Positions 10,876 to 23,300 of a DNA stretch of 64,000 nucleotides are shown one piece after another (position 1 is the first letter of the stretch; the number at the start of each line of letters is the position of its first letter). The translations under genes were made by a program, and so were the position numbers. The stretch is taken from positions 65,366,256 through 65,430,255 of the forward strand of contig NC_054539.1 of NCBI RefSeq assembly GCF_017654505.1, given 5' to 3'. The notes under the pieces are model-generated. The model was not told where the DNA came from and made no database searches. It saw nothing but the letters and a program-made list of their open reading frames with translations. The stretch is from Polyodon spathula. Its lineage: Eukaryota > Chordata > Actinopteri > Acipenseriformes > Polyodontidae.

Positions 10876-12579
10876 ATCTTAACACGTTCACAAAGAAAAA
10901 ATGACAGTTTTATATTTCTACATTTAATTAAAAAAACAAACAAAAACAAACAAACAAAAAACATTAAAATACATGTTTACTTAAACAGTACCTCGTTTAC
11001 AAAAACTAGCATCTGCAATGTGATTGCAGAAACTTGTAGAACAAAAATAAGAATTAGTTACAATATTTATTGTTCTTATATGGCCCTTCAATTTTAACAT
11101 ATCAGTAATTGGAAAGGATTATTAATTGCAGTACACTTTAACGATAGGCATTTGATGCAGTTTTAAAACTCTCAATCTTAAAACAACTATGGTTCACTAA
11201 CATAACAGTGGAATGACCACAGTGTCATTTAGTAATTGGACTGTATTGCTCGTATGAAAACTTTAACAATGAAGCCAAAACTAAATCGTTTTAAATTTCA
11301 AACTAATTACTATAATAGAAAGCACTGGCAAAATCAGGTTTCTTTTTTTATCCGCTGCAGAACTAATTTATTTTAACATATTGTTTAGTGACTTTGCGAT
11401 ACCTGCACGGTCTAGTAGTATCTACAACGTATCGACAATAACAATGCAAAGAAAATTTGCATCATTTTGTTACAGTCTGGCATAAACAATTTTGGCTGTT
11501 AATTAACACCTTCTAAAAAATAATAACACAAAACTGCTTAACCAAAAAAACACCAATCCCGCAGGTACCACATCGGATGACCCAGTTTACACTGCCTCGG
11601 AGTTTCCGATCGCAGCATTAATTCCAGATTTCCTAAATCCATTGATGGCTTCATCATTCACTGACATTTTCGTATTGACTTTGAAACCCGACACATTCTT
11701 TGCCTTATCCAGCGCTTCTTTAACTTGTGCTGCATATAACCACCCGGTCTGTCAGAGGGCGGGATCGCACACTGTATCCAGTCCAACCCGTCATTAAAGC
11801 GAAAATATATTCCACTCCAAAACGTCCCGTTAAACGACATGTCAAAGAGAATTAAAGGAAGGTTTGTGTTTCTTATGCGTTTCATTTAAAACCGGACATT
11901 AGATCGTCCGGGCTTGTTAATTCCTGTCACCCGAACACAGATGCTAATTCCCGGACTGGTGGCAACCCTAAGTCATGATCAACCGGGAACCACTGACAGG
12001 GTAGCTCCGGGGGTGAAAAGACAGTATCACATTTGTGTTATTTATTCTTATTTATTAATTATTTATTTGGCAGATGACTTTATCCAAGACAATTTACAGA
12101 TATTACAGGGCAGTACATGGTTACAATGCAAGATTAATATTTAAATACAGTATATTTTACAGCAAGTGCAAATAATACCTCTAAAATACAATATGATATA
12201 TGATGTAAGGATTACAAGTTATATCTACCATAACATATTGTGCTTTCATGCAGGACACCAGCCTACATTTTCCGTGCCTATTGGAAGGGGTTGACGTGAG
12301 AGTTAAAAAGGATTCCATCGTTCGCATCCTTGCTCATCTGGAATGTACTTGTGATTCATTTTTCGTTCTGCAGAGGGAGCTAGCAGGACCTCAGTTTAAT
12401 CTGAAAAGCAGCTGAGTTTTTTTTTTTTTTTAACTGCAGTAATTGAAAACAAAGCGACCGGATCTCTAGATTACGGAAACAGAAGGCTGACTTGCTTATA
12501 TGTTTTGTTCACTTGCAATCTTCTGCATCAGCAAAATCCAGCATACAAAATAAACAGGCTAATTGGAAAACCCTAAAAG
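10876..12579. other. intergenic, repeat tails, no gene seen
   Basis: AT-rich sequence. 12060-12120 contains 'tttggcagatgactttatcc', a 3' end shared by several fish LINE/SINE families; a related tail appears near 50945-50990. No long open frame with family similarity was found. Confidence 0.6.
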
Positions 12580-12704
<125 letters not shown>

Positions 12705-12983
12705 ACCTTCAGCATTAGGAGATGACATTATGCTTTAGGAGATGAACATTTTATGTTACTGTAAATAACAGCGTTTCTTTATTATAGCCCACAATTTTTG
12801 CAGCTTATATTACTCAGTGTGATTAATGTGGTAGTATGGAAATCTGTAATTATGGCATAATGTTCAGTTACACATTTGTTTTGATTAAAAGGGCGACACA
12901 GTTGTGTATGTATTACTGTACACTACAAGTATAACGGTATATTAACTAAAACGTCAGCTTCTCAGCTGACACACGACATGCAG

Positions 12984-12991
12984 TCATGTGA
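12984..12991 (+). promoter_or_regulatory. MiT/TFE-type E-box upstream of SLC35F6
   Basis: TCATGTGA lies 120 bp before the start codon, inside 'cagtcatgtgatttt'. TCAYRTGA is the core bound by MITF/TFEB/TFE3, the regulators of lysosomal genes. A TATA-like 'ttttatac' follows directly (12992-13000). The site is short and could occur by chance. Confidence 0.35.
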
Positions 12992-13111
12992 TTTTATACA
13001 GGAAGAATGTACAGTCAGTTCTATACTCAAAAACAAAGTCCAGGAACGGATCTGCGCTAAAGCGAAAGCCTCTACAGGTATTCTTATCTTTGTTGTCTTG
13101 AACTCTTCACC

Positions 13112-13188
13112 ATGGCATGGACAAAATACCAACTCCTTCTCGCTGGAATGATGCTCATCACAGGTTCCATTAACACATTATCAGCCAA
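13112..13188 (+). CDS. slc35f6: SLC35F6 coding exon 1
   Basis: Encodes residues 1-25 plus two bases of codon 26: the first transmembrane helix. Donor is 'ccaa|gtaagt'. Transcription start is not defined by the sequence. Confidence 0.95.
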
Positions 13189-14976
13189 GTAAGTGACAAA
13201 ACGCGTCGTTATTGAGAGAAATCCACATGTGCTACACCTGCTCGTAATTACATAGTGGTTTAGGGTGAATGTGCCCAATTGCATTTTCAGAACGTTACCA
13301 GATTCAATTGAATTTCATTTAAAAAGTTAATTATGCACAGATTACCTCAATTAAGGGCCAGCTAAAATAATAGTATCATATGGATGGCCTGCAAATTTAA
13401 CAATGGGTTTAAACAATACTGTACGACTATTAGCTATAACACTAATAATAAGGCGACCAGACTTTTAAGTCCTTAAACTGGGACAATATGATGGAAATAT
13501 TGTGAATAACTTCCAACGTCCAAGCTGCGGGGAAGCTCTTGTGTTTTTATTTTCATTTCGGCAATGTTTGATCCGATATCACATTGGAAGTGAATGCAGA
13601 GACTCGTGGTGATATTCAGAGTGGAATCGTACTTTCAGAAACTTTGTGAACAAACTCATATTGTCTTTGTAATTTTATTTCTACACAACAAGTATAGTTA
13701 TTACATTACACAGTAGCAATTCAATAATATCAAATTCCGAGATTCTATTTTATTGCTGATTACTGCTGCAAATCAAGTCCCTTTTCTGCCTAAGAAACTG
13801 CATCTTCTCTCTTTGATTTACACTTTGCATCGTGCTCTATCTCCACGCTATCTTCCAGTGTCCAATCTGCAAACCAGGCCCTTCCTGTATGAAAACATTG
13901 CATATCTCAGTATTTCAATTTATTAAATGGTCACATCATATAATCTATTTTTCAGAATATTTAATTTCATACCATTTAACATGACACGGTATTTGTTCTG
14001 TATATTTATTATATTGCAGTTTATGCTTGTATCATAGTGTGCAGTGATTAATAGTTACTAGGTCACTTTCTACTAATAATTTTTATTGAAGGTGATGAAA
14101 TGTGTTAAATATCTTTTGACTGTGTGCAATAAATGAAGCCCGCTAAATCAGCTTTTCTGAGTTTTGTTTAGAAGCTGCCCTGGTTGCAGAACCAGGAATT
14201 TTCTTCTGAAGTAGTTATTAAGTTTGGTAAATAGTAATCCAAACCATTTACGTTTCTCCGAATAGTTGTATTGTAAGGTGACGAGAATCACTTAAAACAG
14301 AAAGGAACCTGTTAAAACGTGTTAGTTGCACGATTAATGTCCTGTCTATTCCATTTTCCTGTACCAATCAATTAGCAAGAGAAAGCGTCTTCTGACCATC
14401 TGAATTAGATAACTATGCATTTTACAAAGGCTACTTTCTTTGCTGACCTTGGCTGGATTTTATTTATATATGCATTGATTTTTTTTTTAATTTAATCAAC
14501 AGTATAGGCTATGGATCAAGGTGTAATATGATTAAATCGTAGTTCTTTTGTTATCAAATTACATTTGCCAGTTCTTTATACGAAAAGAATACTATTTAAG
14601 CTCCCTTGACAAAGCATAAGCATTAGCCTATGTAAAATGCGCAGATACGTTTTCAGAAGTTCAGGAGACGCTTTCTCCTCATTGATTCGTACTGAAAAAC
14701 TGAGCATTGAGTGGTAGACAAGGCAGGAAATGTCATCACACAATTAACACGTTTTAACAGGTTCTCTTTTGTTTTAAATGATACCTGTCGGCTTAAAACA
14801 TGTAAAGGGAAATTTGGAAATAAAACTGTTTGGAAAAACTTAAAGGGATCGACCCCCCCCCCAGTAATTTCTAGCCCTGACATTTGCCTCTTTTGCTGAA
14901 GGAAAAACATGTGTTTTTTTTTTTTATCAATGTGTTGTTTTTCTTCTATTAAAGTAATAGGTGTGAGAAAGTAAAA

Positions 14977-15056
<80 letters not shown>

Positions 15057-17260
15057 GTATACAACAGATAGCATTAATCTTTGACTATTTTAACTGTTAA
15101 ACTTTGCAGAATAAACTTATATAATACATTTAACACAGAAATAAAAATAAGGGACCCCAAATTAAAGAGATTTATCCTGCCTCTAAAATATATATTTACA
15201 TTGTACTCAGCTATCAATGTAAATATATTATTTTAAAGAAACTAAATGGGCACCTAGAGACCTGAAAATATTGTATTTCATTATTGCTAAAAATATAAAA
15301 TACTTTAAGAATTTTTTTACAACATGCATTTCACAAATTTGACAATAACTAGTTGATAAATTATTTTGTATTATTCGCCAACTTACGTTTCTTAGAGGGG
15401 AAAATGAATACAGACTTTTCAAGAGAAAATGTGTTTCCAAATACCTGCCATATTTTACAGCCCCCCTGTTTTTGTGATGGCCTATTTTGATGCACAAAGT
15501 ATTCAAACCAAGACACGCTGCAGACAGTGCACTGCATTTCAAACTTAGCACAGTGATGTCACATAATTCCAACACATTACTATAGTACCTGTATGAGCCG
15601 TTGTTAGACTACAGTAACCTCTTCAGGCATCGAGGAGGACAGCCGCAGTTAGTTTTAGCAAGTCAGTGGATAAACCCACCCGCAATTCTCTGCTATATGA
15701 ACGTTGACTGTTCAGTAAAGTTCTACACCAGGGTTCCTCAGTTGGCGGCAGCGCGAGAGTCTTCTTTTTGCATACCTGTCAACTTTTGAAAATACAAAAT
15801 CGAGGGGAGGGGCTCCTCTGGGTCTTAAATCCTACTATTACAGACAGGGATTGCAGTAACCACATTCCGGCCATGATTTTTGCAGACATTAAAGATGCCA
15901 TAAGGGGGTTTAATAGTACAGTTTTGAGCAAATTACGAGAGAAAATCTGTCCCGGGAGAAGGGTCCTAAGTACAGGAGACTGCCGGTGAATACAGGAGAG
16001 TTGACAGGTCTGGTTTTGGCCCGTCGAGCGTTAACTGTCTTTCTTTACAAAAGCTGAAATTCCTGATACGCAAGATTGTAATGTCGCCGGTATCTACCCA
16101 GAGTAGACAGCTGCAGAACGAAGGCTCGCAAAGCGTGGCTCTCGCAGGGTAGCTCACACAGGGTAGTGATAAGTGTGCAACTCGTTGTAGACGTCGTGCT
16201 TCATACACCCTCAACACGGGAAACAGGTGTCACTTATTTCCCGTGACAACGGTATGGCAGGGGGAGAAGACTGAACATAGTGATTACCCAGGGAGAATTA
16301 ATTGGTGATCCACGGTTAGGTTATTGTTATGAAATAAACTTCGTTTTGGTACCTATTCATCACCCTTATTATGTGATCGGGCTCTAGCATATAATAATGA
16401 CGTCTATTATGATTTCCACCCGCAGCACTACCCAGCGAGAGCTACTCTGTGGAAGCCTTTGTTCTGCAGCATTACACATCTCCTATCTACAGGCTATTTC
16501 TGTGTCTCCAATAAGCGTTTTTTTTTTTTTTTTTTTTTTTTTTTTGTAAACCTAATCAGGAACAAGTCAGCTGATTGGCCAGCTTTCATTCTGATGCTTT
16601 TTCATTTTGGCATGCGTCACAAGTCTCCTCCCATTTAGCTTAAGTGTTATGCGATATGAAAACAGCGGTATGGAGAAATGTTATTTTCTTTAGTGCTGTG
16701 AAACTAACTGAGTATTCTTACAACCATTGCTTTACATTAATTTGAAGGCCCATTAGCTCTGTGTAAAAAGTTTAAAATGGCAAGTGATGTGAGGTATTAT
16801 TAACACAACATCAACAAAGCGATGCTTCAGATTTGGCAAGTGAGTCAGAATCCGGGGTAAAGTCGTCAGGTAAAGAAAAGCGATCTACTTTTGTACTGGT
16901 TTTGCCTGAAATAAACACATGAAAAAGTGTCTAATTTTAAGTTTTAACACCCTCTGCTTTGTAGTTAATAGAGTGGAACAAAATAAAGCCTTCACAAGCT
17001 ATTCTGGAATATTACAATTTTACATCTAGTTTTAGCATAAATAGTATTGGAAATCGCTTTAATTTCATTAGCTTTTGCTGGGAATTGTGCAGCATGTAAT
17101 TGGAACAGGACAGTGAAAGTATTTTTTTGTATTCATTTAATTGAAACATGTTAGGAATGTACTTTAGCATAGGTATTGTATTAAGTCATGTGATTGATTA
17201 ACAACAACACTAAAACTGAACTAGGACAGCTGTTCTCAAACTGGGGTCAAAATACTTGTG

Positions 17261-17316
<56 letters not shown>

Positions 17317-20300
17317 TGCATGAGCTTTTTGCAAGCTCAGTGACTTAAGGCAACATTATGTTAATACAAGAACTAGCAGTACGTTGCTGGAAGCATGACA
17401 GGGCAAGGGATGACAGACGTGCAAATCTATTTTCCCTGTAGTTATTATGGGTGCATGTTCTGCACTAGGGCTGACCCAGCAGCAGCGCGGGAAAGGTGCG
17501 CACTGGACTCGGAATATAAATATTTAGTGAAATCTGTGCTCCACAAGCTACTTTGGAGATTGGCGGGAGTTTCTGTCCGATTTATTGTGTGTTTTGGTGC
17601 ATACCTCCTTTTATTTTCTATCCCATCCTACCCAGTATCTGTCTGTTCCTTCTTTGCCAGCAATAACATTTCGCTACAGTATTTTAAAATGGACCGTTTT
17701 CTGAAGGGTGGCACTGCAAGCAAAATAATGACTGAAAACAAGGATCCAATCAGCAGCAAAAAACCAAGAACCCGAAAGTATGATAAAAAAATATTTGGAA
17801 TATAGTTTTTCCTTGTTTTGGCTCCGAAGAGGAGCCATGGCTACATTGTGTGGTGTTTGGTGAAGGAGAGTTTAAAACCATCAAAAATGCTGTTACACCT
17901 ACAGACAAAGTATGGTTCTGTTCAAGGGAAATCTATTGATTTCTTTCAGCGAAAGTTGACAGAGCTAAGGGGCCAGACAAAACCACTCATGTTGGCGACT
18001 ACAACTAACGAAAAGGCTCTCTGTGCATATTTTACTATGTCACACTGGATAGCCCAAACTGGTAAACCCCACAATATTGGAGAAACTTTTTTTCTATCGT
18101 GCGGCAAGCAGGTGGTTTTGATTATGATGGGACAAAGTGCTGCCAGCCAGCTTGATTCGTTGCCCTTGTCTAATGACAGTGGTGCCTGGCGTACTCACAG
18201 TATGAATATTGACCTGTATGAGCAAGTGATTGTCAAGGTAAAGCAAAGTATTTTTCTTTGCTATTCAATTGGCTGAAACGATGTGTTGGGTGCTGCTCAG
18301 ATGCTGACCTACATTAGATTTGAAGATGACGGGAACTCTGCTCTTTTGGATGGCTTTGTCTCTGATGTTGGCTTGGAATGACGATGCTTGTGCCATGACA
18401 GGAAAAAACAGCGGGTTAGTCACCAGAGTGCAGACTCTTGCACCACAAACCATTTGGACTCACTGCATGATGCAAAGACAAGCAGTTGTTGCAAAAAAAC
18501 CCAAAACATCCATTCTGAAACAAGTTCTTGACGAAGCTGTTCGTATTGCCAACTTTATGAAGTCTTATCCAACAAATGCCATCCTGTTTAAATGTTTGTG
18601 TGATGAGTTGGGAGCAGAGCACTGTCAGCTACTTTACCACACAGAAGTTTGCTGGCTGTCGCAGGGCAAGGTGTGCAGTCGTTTGTTTGAGCTCAGAGAG
18701 GAAGTGAGAGTATTTCTTTCCGACAACGATTTTCTGCTGGCCGAAAAGCTTGTAGATGCTAATGGCTTGCTTTGCTAGCTTACCTGGTAGATTTTTTAGA
18801 TTGCTTGAATATACTTAACGTGTCACTCCAAGGACGAGATACATCTGTCCTGATTCTCATTGAAAAAATCGAAAGCTGAATGAAAAAGCTGGCTTTGTGG
18901 TATGATCGCGTAAATTGTGGTAGTTTGGCAGCATTTTGTTTGTTAAATAACTTTTTTGATGAGCGCATGTGGCAGGCTGGTGAGTGGATAGAGGCCCAGA
19001 GACAGTCTGGAGTTCAAAAAAATAACTATTTTATTATAAACACAAAAATGAAAGGGCACAAGGGCCAAAACAAAGCAATTTAAACACAAAATAAACAAAA
19101 TAAAGCAAAAATACTCTCACAAAAATAAAGGTTTCCAGGCTGGGCAATGCCTTCACTGGACTCAAAACATTCAAAAATCACAAACACCAAAACACCAACC
19201 TGCTTCCTCAGCTCCCTCCTCCTAAATGAAAAGCAGAGGCCTCCTTTTATGTCAGGTGGCTGGGCGCTGATTGATCGTTAAACTAATCTAATCAACCCCA
19301 GCCACCTGAACACAATGAACCAAGGCAGGTAGGGGAATTTAACCCCATCCCTGCCAATTTCTAAAGAGCAGAGCTGTGCTCTGCCACAGCGCACCTTTTC
19401 AAGAGTGACTTGCACAATCCATTATCACCAGCCACCTAGAAAACCTTCAGCTATAGTTTCGAGAGTACTTCCCTGAAAAGCATCAGAAAGCAGAGGGGTG
19501 GATTAGAAACCCGTTAATTGCTAATTTGTCACTTATAGCAGAAGAAGCACTGATGGACCTTTCTTGTGACAAGACACTGAAGGTCAGATTTTCTCGGCAA
19601 CCTCTTGCTGACTTTAGGATTTCTGTGTGATAAGAATACCCAGAGCTATCATCTGCAGCTCTGAAAGCGCTCATGCCTTTCCCATCTACCTACCTTTGTG
19701 AATTAGGTTTTTACTAAAAACACAAGTACAGGACCCGGCTCACTGTTGATGATCTTCACCTTTACCTCAGCCACACGGAGCCCCGTTTAAAGCATTTTTG
19801 TTCATCCATGCAAGCTGACCCCTCCAATTAGGTAAGCAGTGTAATTAACAAAAAAAAAAAAGTATTATTTTTTATTCTTTTGTCTGTAAAAATAAACAGT
19901 GGCTATATTTTAGTTTTGTTGATATTGCCTTGTAATCCATGTTTTACTAACTGTTCTGCAGTAATACAGGGCAGTGAGGTCGCAAAGTAGTGTCAAAGTA
20001 GGTCGCAGTGCCACGAAGTTTGAGAACCTCTTGCAACATGTTTTCATGGATACTGGCACTTTATCTCTGAAGAATGAGAATATGTATACATTTTTTTATC
20101 TTACTGTGTGCGCAAAGTTATGTTATAATGTATTTTATTATCTATCTATTCGATGCGTGCCTGCCTTATTCAAGTACATAACAAATGTTAAATAAAACAT
20201 ATTTAGTAAGACCTTGGGGTGAATTCTGAGTTCTGTCGTTTAATTCTCTGTTTGTCTACTTGGTATATAGAAGAATGGACACTTATGAATGCATATCCCA

Positions 20301-23300
20301 CTCGGATAGTGGATTTGATGTATCAGAAAACAATGATGTCTACACAGAACATGAGTAATCTGTTCCACTACCTCTCGTGACCTGACACACCACTGCTGTA
20401 TCAGCAGTTTACACACAAGATAATGACAGACTGACTCAGTTTTAAAAGTATTGTAGATTTAGTATAAACCTATCTCTGTCAATGGCATGTGACTTGGCTG
20501 AGTTTCAAATGTACTGTGTGTTGCGGTTTTGTGATTATACTTTACCTAAGGTCTCAATTGTATGCTGTGTGTTTTTTGAGACTTGGTAGTTTCCTGCTCC
20601 AGTAAAAAGTAACACATACAGTTTTAGGAAAGGGAGATAAGTGTCTAACTAACCTGCTTAATTTTTTTGATGATGCAACATCGACAATGGATAATTGCAA
20701 AGCACATGACATGGTTTATTTAGAGTTTCAGAAAGATTTTGATAGTCTTGCATAAAAGATTAATTCTCAAACTGAATGCAGTAGGGATTCAAGGAAATGC
20801 ATGCACATGGAATATGGAGTTGTTAACATGTAGAAAACAGAAAGTACTGATTAGAGGAGAAACCTAAAAATGGAACGAGGTATCCAGTAGAGTACCACAG
20901 CGATCAGTATTAGGTTCTCTGCTATTCCTAATCTACAGTAATGACATAGATTCTGGCAAACACTGTTGCAGCAACAAAGGTCATTCAAAATGATCTAGAC
21001 AACATTCAAAACTGGGCAGACATATGGCTAATGACATTTAGAGAAAAGTGAAAGTTAATGCATGCATTATAAATACCACATGGGAGATACTGAAATTGAA
21101 GAAGGAAGCTATGAAAAAGATCAAGGAGTTTATGTTGACTCAGAAATGTCTTCATCTAGACAATGTGGGTTAGCTATAAAAAAGGCCTACAAATGCTTGG
21201 ATATATACTGAAAAGTGCTGAATTTAAATCAAGTGAAATAATGTTAAAACTTTACAATGCATTAGTAAGACCTCATCTAGAGATTGTGTTCAGTTCTGGT
21301 CGCCTCGCTACAAAAAGGATATTGCTGCTCTAGAAAGCTTGCAACCAGTTTAAAAGGCACATCATATGCAAACAGGCTAAATAATAGAATCTGTTCAGTC
21401 TTGAACAAAGAAGACTATGCGTCGATCTGATTCAAGCATTCAAAAAGGGTTGACAATGTCGACCCAAGGGAGTTATTCGACCTGAAAAAAGAAACAAGGA
21501 CCAGGGGTCAAAAATGGAGATTAGACAAAGGGGCATTCAGAACAGAAAATAGGAGGCACTTTTTTACACAGACAATTGTGGGAGTCTGGAATCAACTCCC
21601 CAGTAATGTTGTTTAAGCTGACACCCTGGGATCCTTCAAGAGGCTGCTTGACGAGATCATCAATAAGCTACTAACAACCAAACGAGCAAGATGGGCCGAA
21701 TGACTTCCTCTCGTTTGTAAACTTTCATATGTTCTTATGTTCTTGCTGCAGTACAAAGACACTTGTAATGTATATCGTATGAGTTTGAAAAGGTGCAGAT
21801 TAAGACACACCACATTCATGAAAATGTTTTATGAAAATTCAAATATATGAAAATAATCACTTAATTACAGGACTTTTTCTTTAAATTTTTTTTTCTGGAT
21901 TAGGAGTACACTTCTCTCTAATATCCTGTATCTTAACAGCTGTGCATAACAAATTGGATTTCATGTACTGTACAAATGTACATGCGTGTACTCTTCACAT
22001 TCATGTAGATTCAAAACGTGTTTGATTACTGGAGGCCTATTTACCATTACGCACATTTTTCAGTTCTACTGTCCTCCACCCCGCACAGTTTTAGCATGTA
22101 GTACAGTAGTCCTACTATGGAATATAGCAGTATATCCATGGGTGTAGTGGCTTTTGCTATGAAGTAGTCTGGACAGGCAAAGCGTTACTTTTATGCTACA
22201 GTAAACTCAAAGCTTCAATAAAGGCATCAGGTTTTGATATCTTGTTTCATGTCTATGGAAAGTAGCCATTCAGCTGACAAGCAGTTTAGCTACAAATAAC
22301 AAATTTAACAGGCAAAAGTCTAAACAAGCTTGCATGGTTTCCCAAATTGTGGTATGATATTACAGCATATTTTATCTTTAGAGTACCTTTTGAAGAAGCA
22401 TGGTCGATCTAGGTGACAGACGCAAGTACACAATGCGCATACACAATGCCCTGGAAGCAGCAACGTTCTCATGACCTCCCTTTCATCTGTTCAGGCTTTC
22501 AAGATGGCCTGGTTGTTACGGAAACTTCCATCCAAGCTTCTCTAGATTGAATCATTGGCCAAAGTGTTGATTAGTGCAAATGTTTCTTCATCGCGCAACG
22601 CAATCCCTGCAGCAATCTAGCTAATGGTGTGTCTCAATCAACAGAAATCTGGCTAAACAAAATAAAATGAAATGTCTCGCAAGTTCTTTGGGGAAGTGAA
22701 ACCTTCACGCAGGTGTGGCTGTTTATTACTTGGTCCACTTACGAATGCCCATCATGCATATTGTCTCGCTCGACCCAGATCAAAGTGTGTCAATCCACAT
22801 CCTGAGGTGGGTCGCTGCCGAACCGGGTCGAGCTAGGGCAGGGGTACAAAATTACATTCTCTGGCAGGCCAGATAAGGCAATGTCCAAACCTTGGGGGCC
22901 ACAGGGTGCTCAAGATGTGAGTACTGGTGGGGGGTTGTTTAAATGGTCATGAAAAGCTGACTATCAAATCATACTTTACATACAGTAATAGAACTTTACA
23001 ACACTACACTTGCACCAATCAACTAATGCATGTCAGAAATAACTGCAATGATACAATGTCAGATCACCATTTAATAATAAAAATTAAAAGCAAATGTATT
23101 TTTCCTGATATTTTTCTGACAGTATTCAAACGACATCTTGCAAACAAATAATTATACAAATCCCGCTGTAATGCTATTAAAGTTAACTAATGAAAACACG
23201 TCAATTAGTGATGGCTTTATTTATGTTATTATATTAAGCACCTGATTAAAAGTGTAGCACGGTGTCTAAATATGCATGTTCTTATTCCAATGTGTTTAAA

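Larger units (their letters stand above)
17227..20033 (+). mobile_element. hAT-type DNA transposon relic
   Basis: Begins CAGCTGTTCTCAAACTGGGG and ends GTTTGAGAACCTCTTG, inverted relatives of each other and typical for hAT termini (CAG..TTCTCAAA). Between them lies a broken transposase (17689-19825). A (TA)n array (about 17262-17314) has expanded in the left end and a solo LTR interrupts the 3' half. No convincing 8-bp target duplication remains, suggesting age. Confidence 0.75.
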
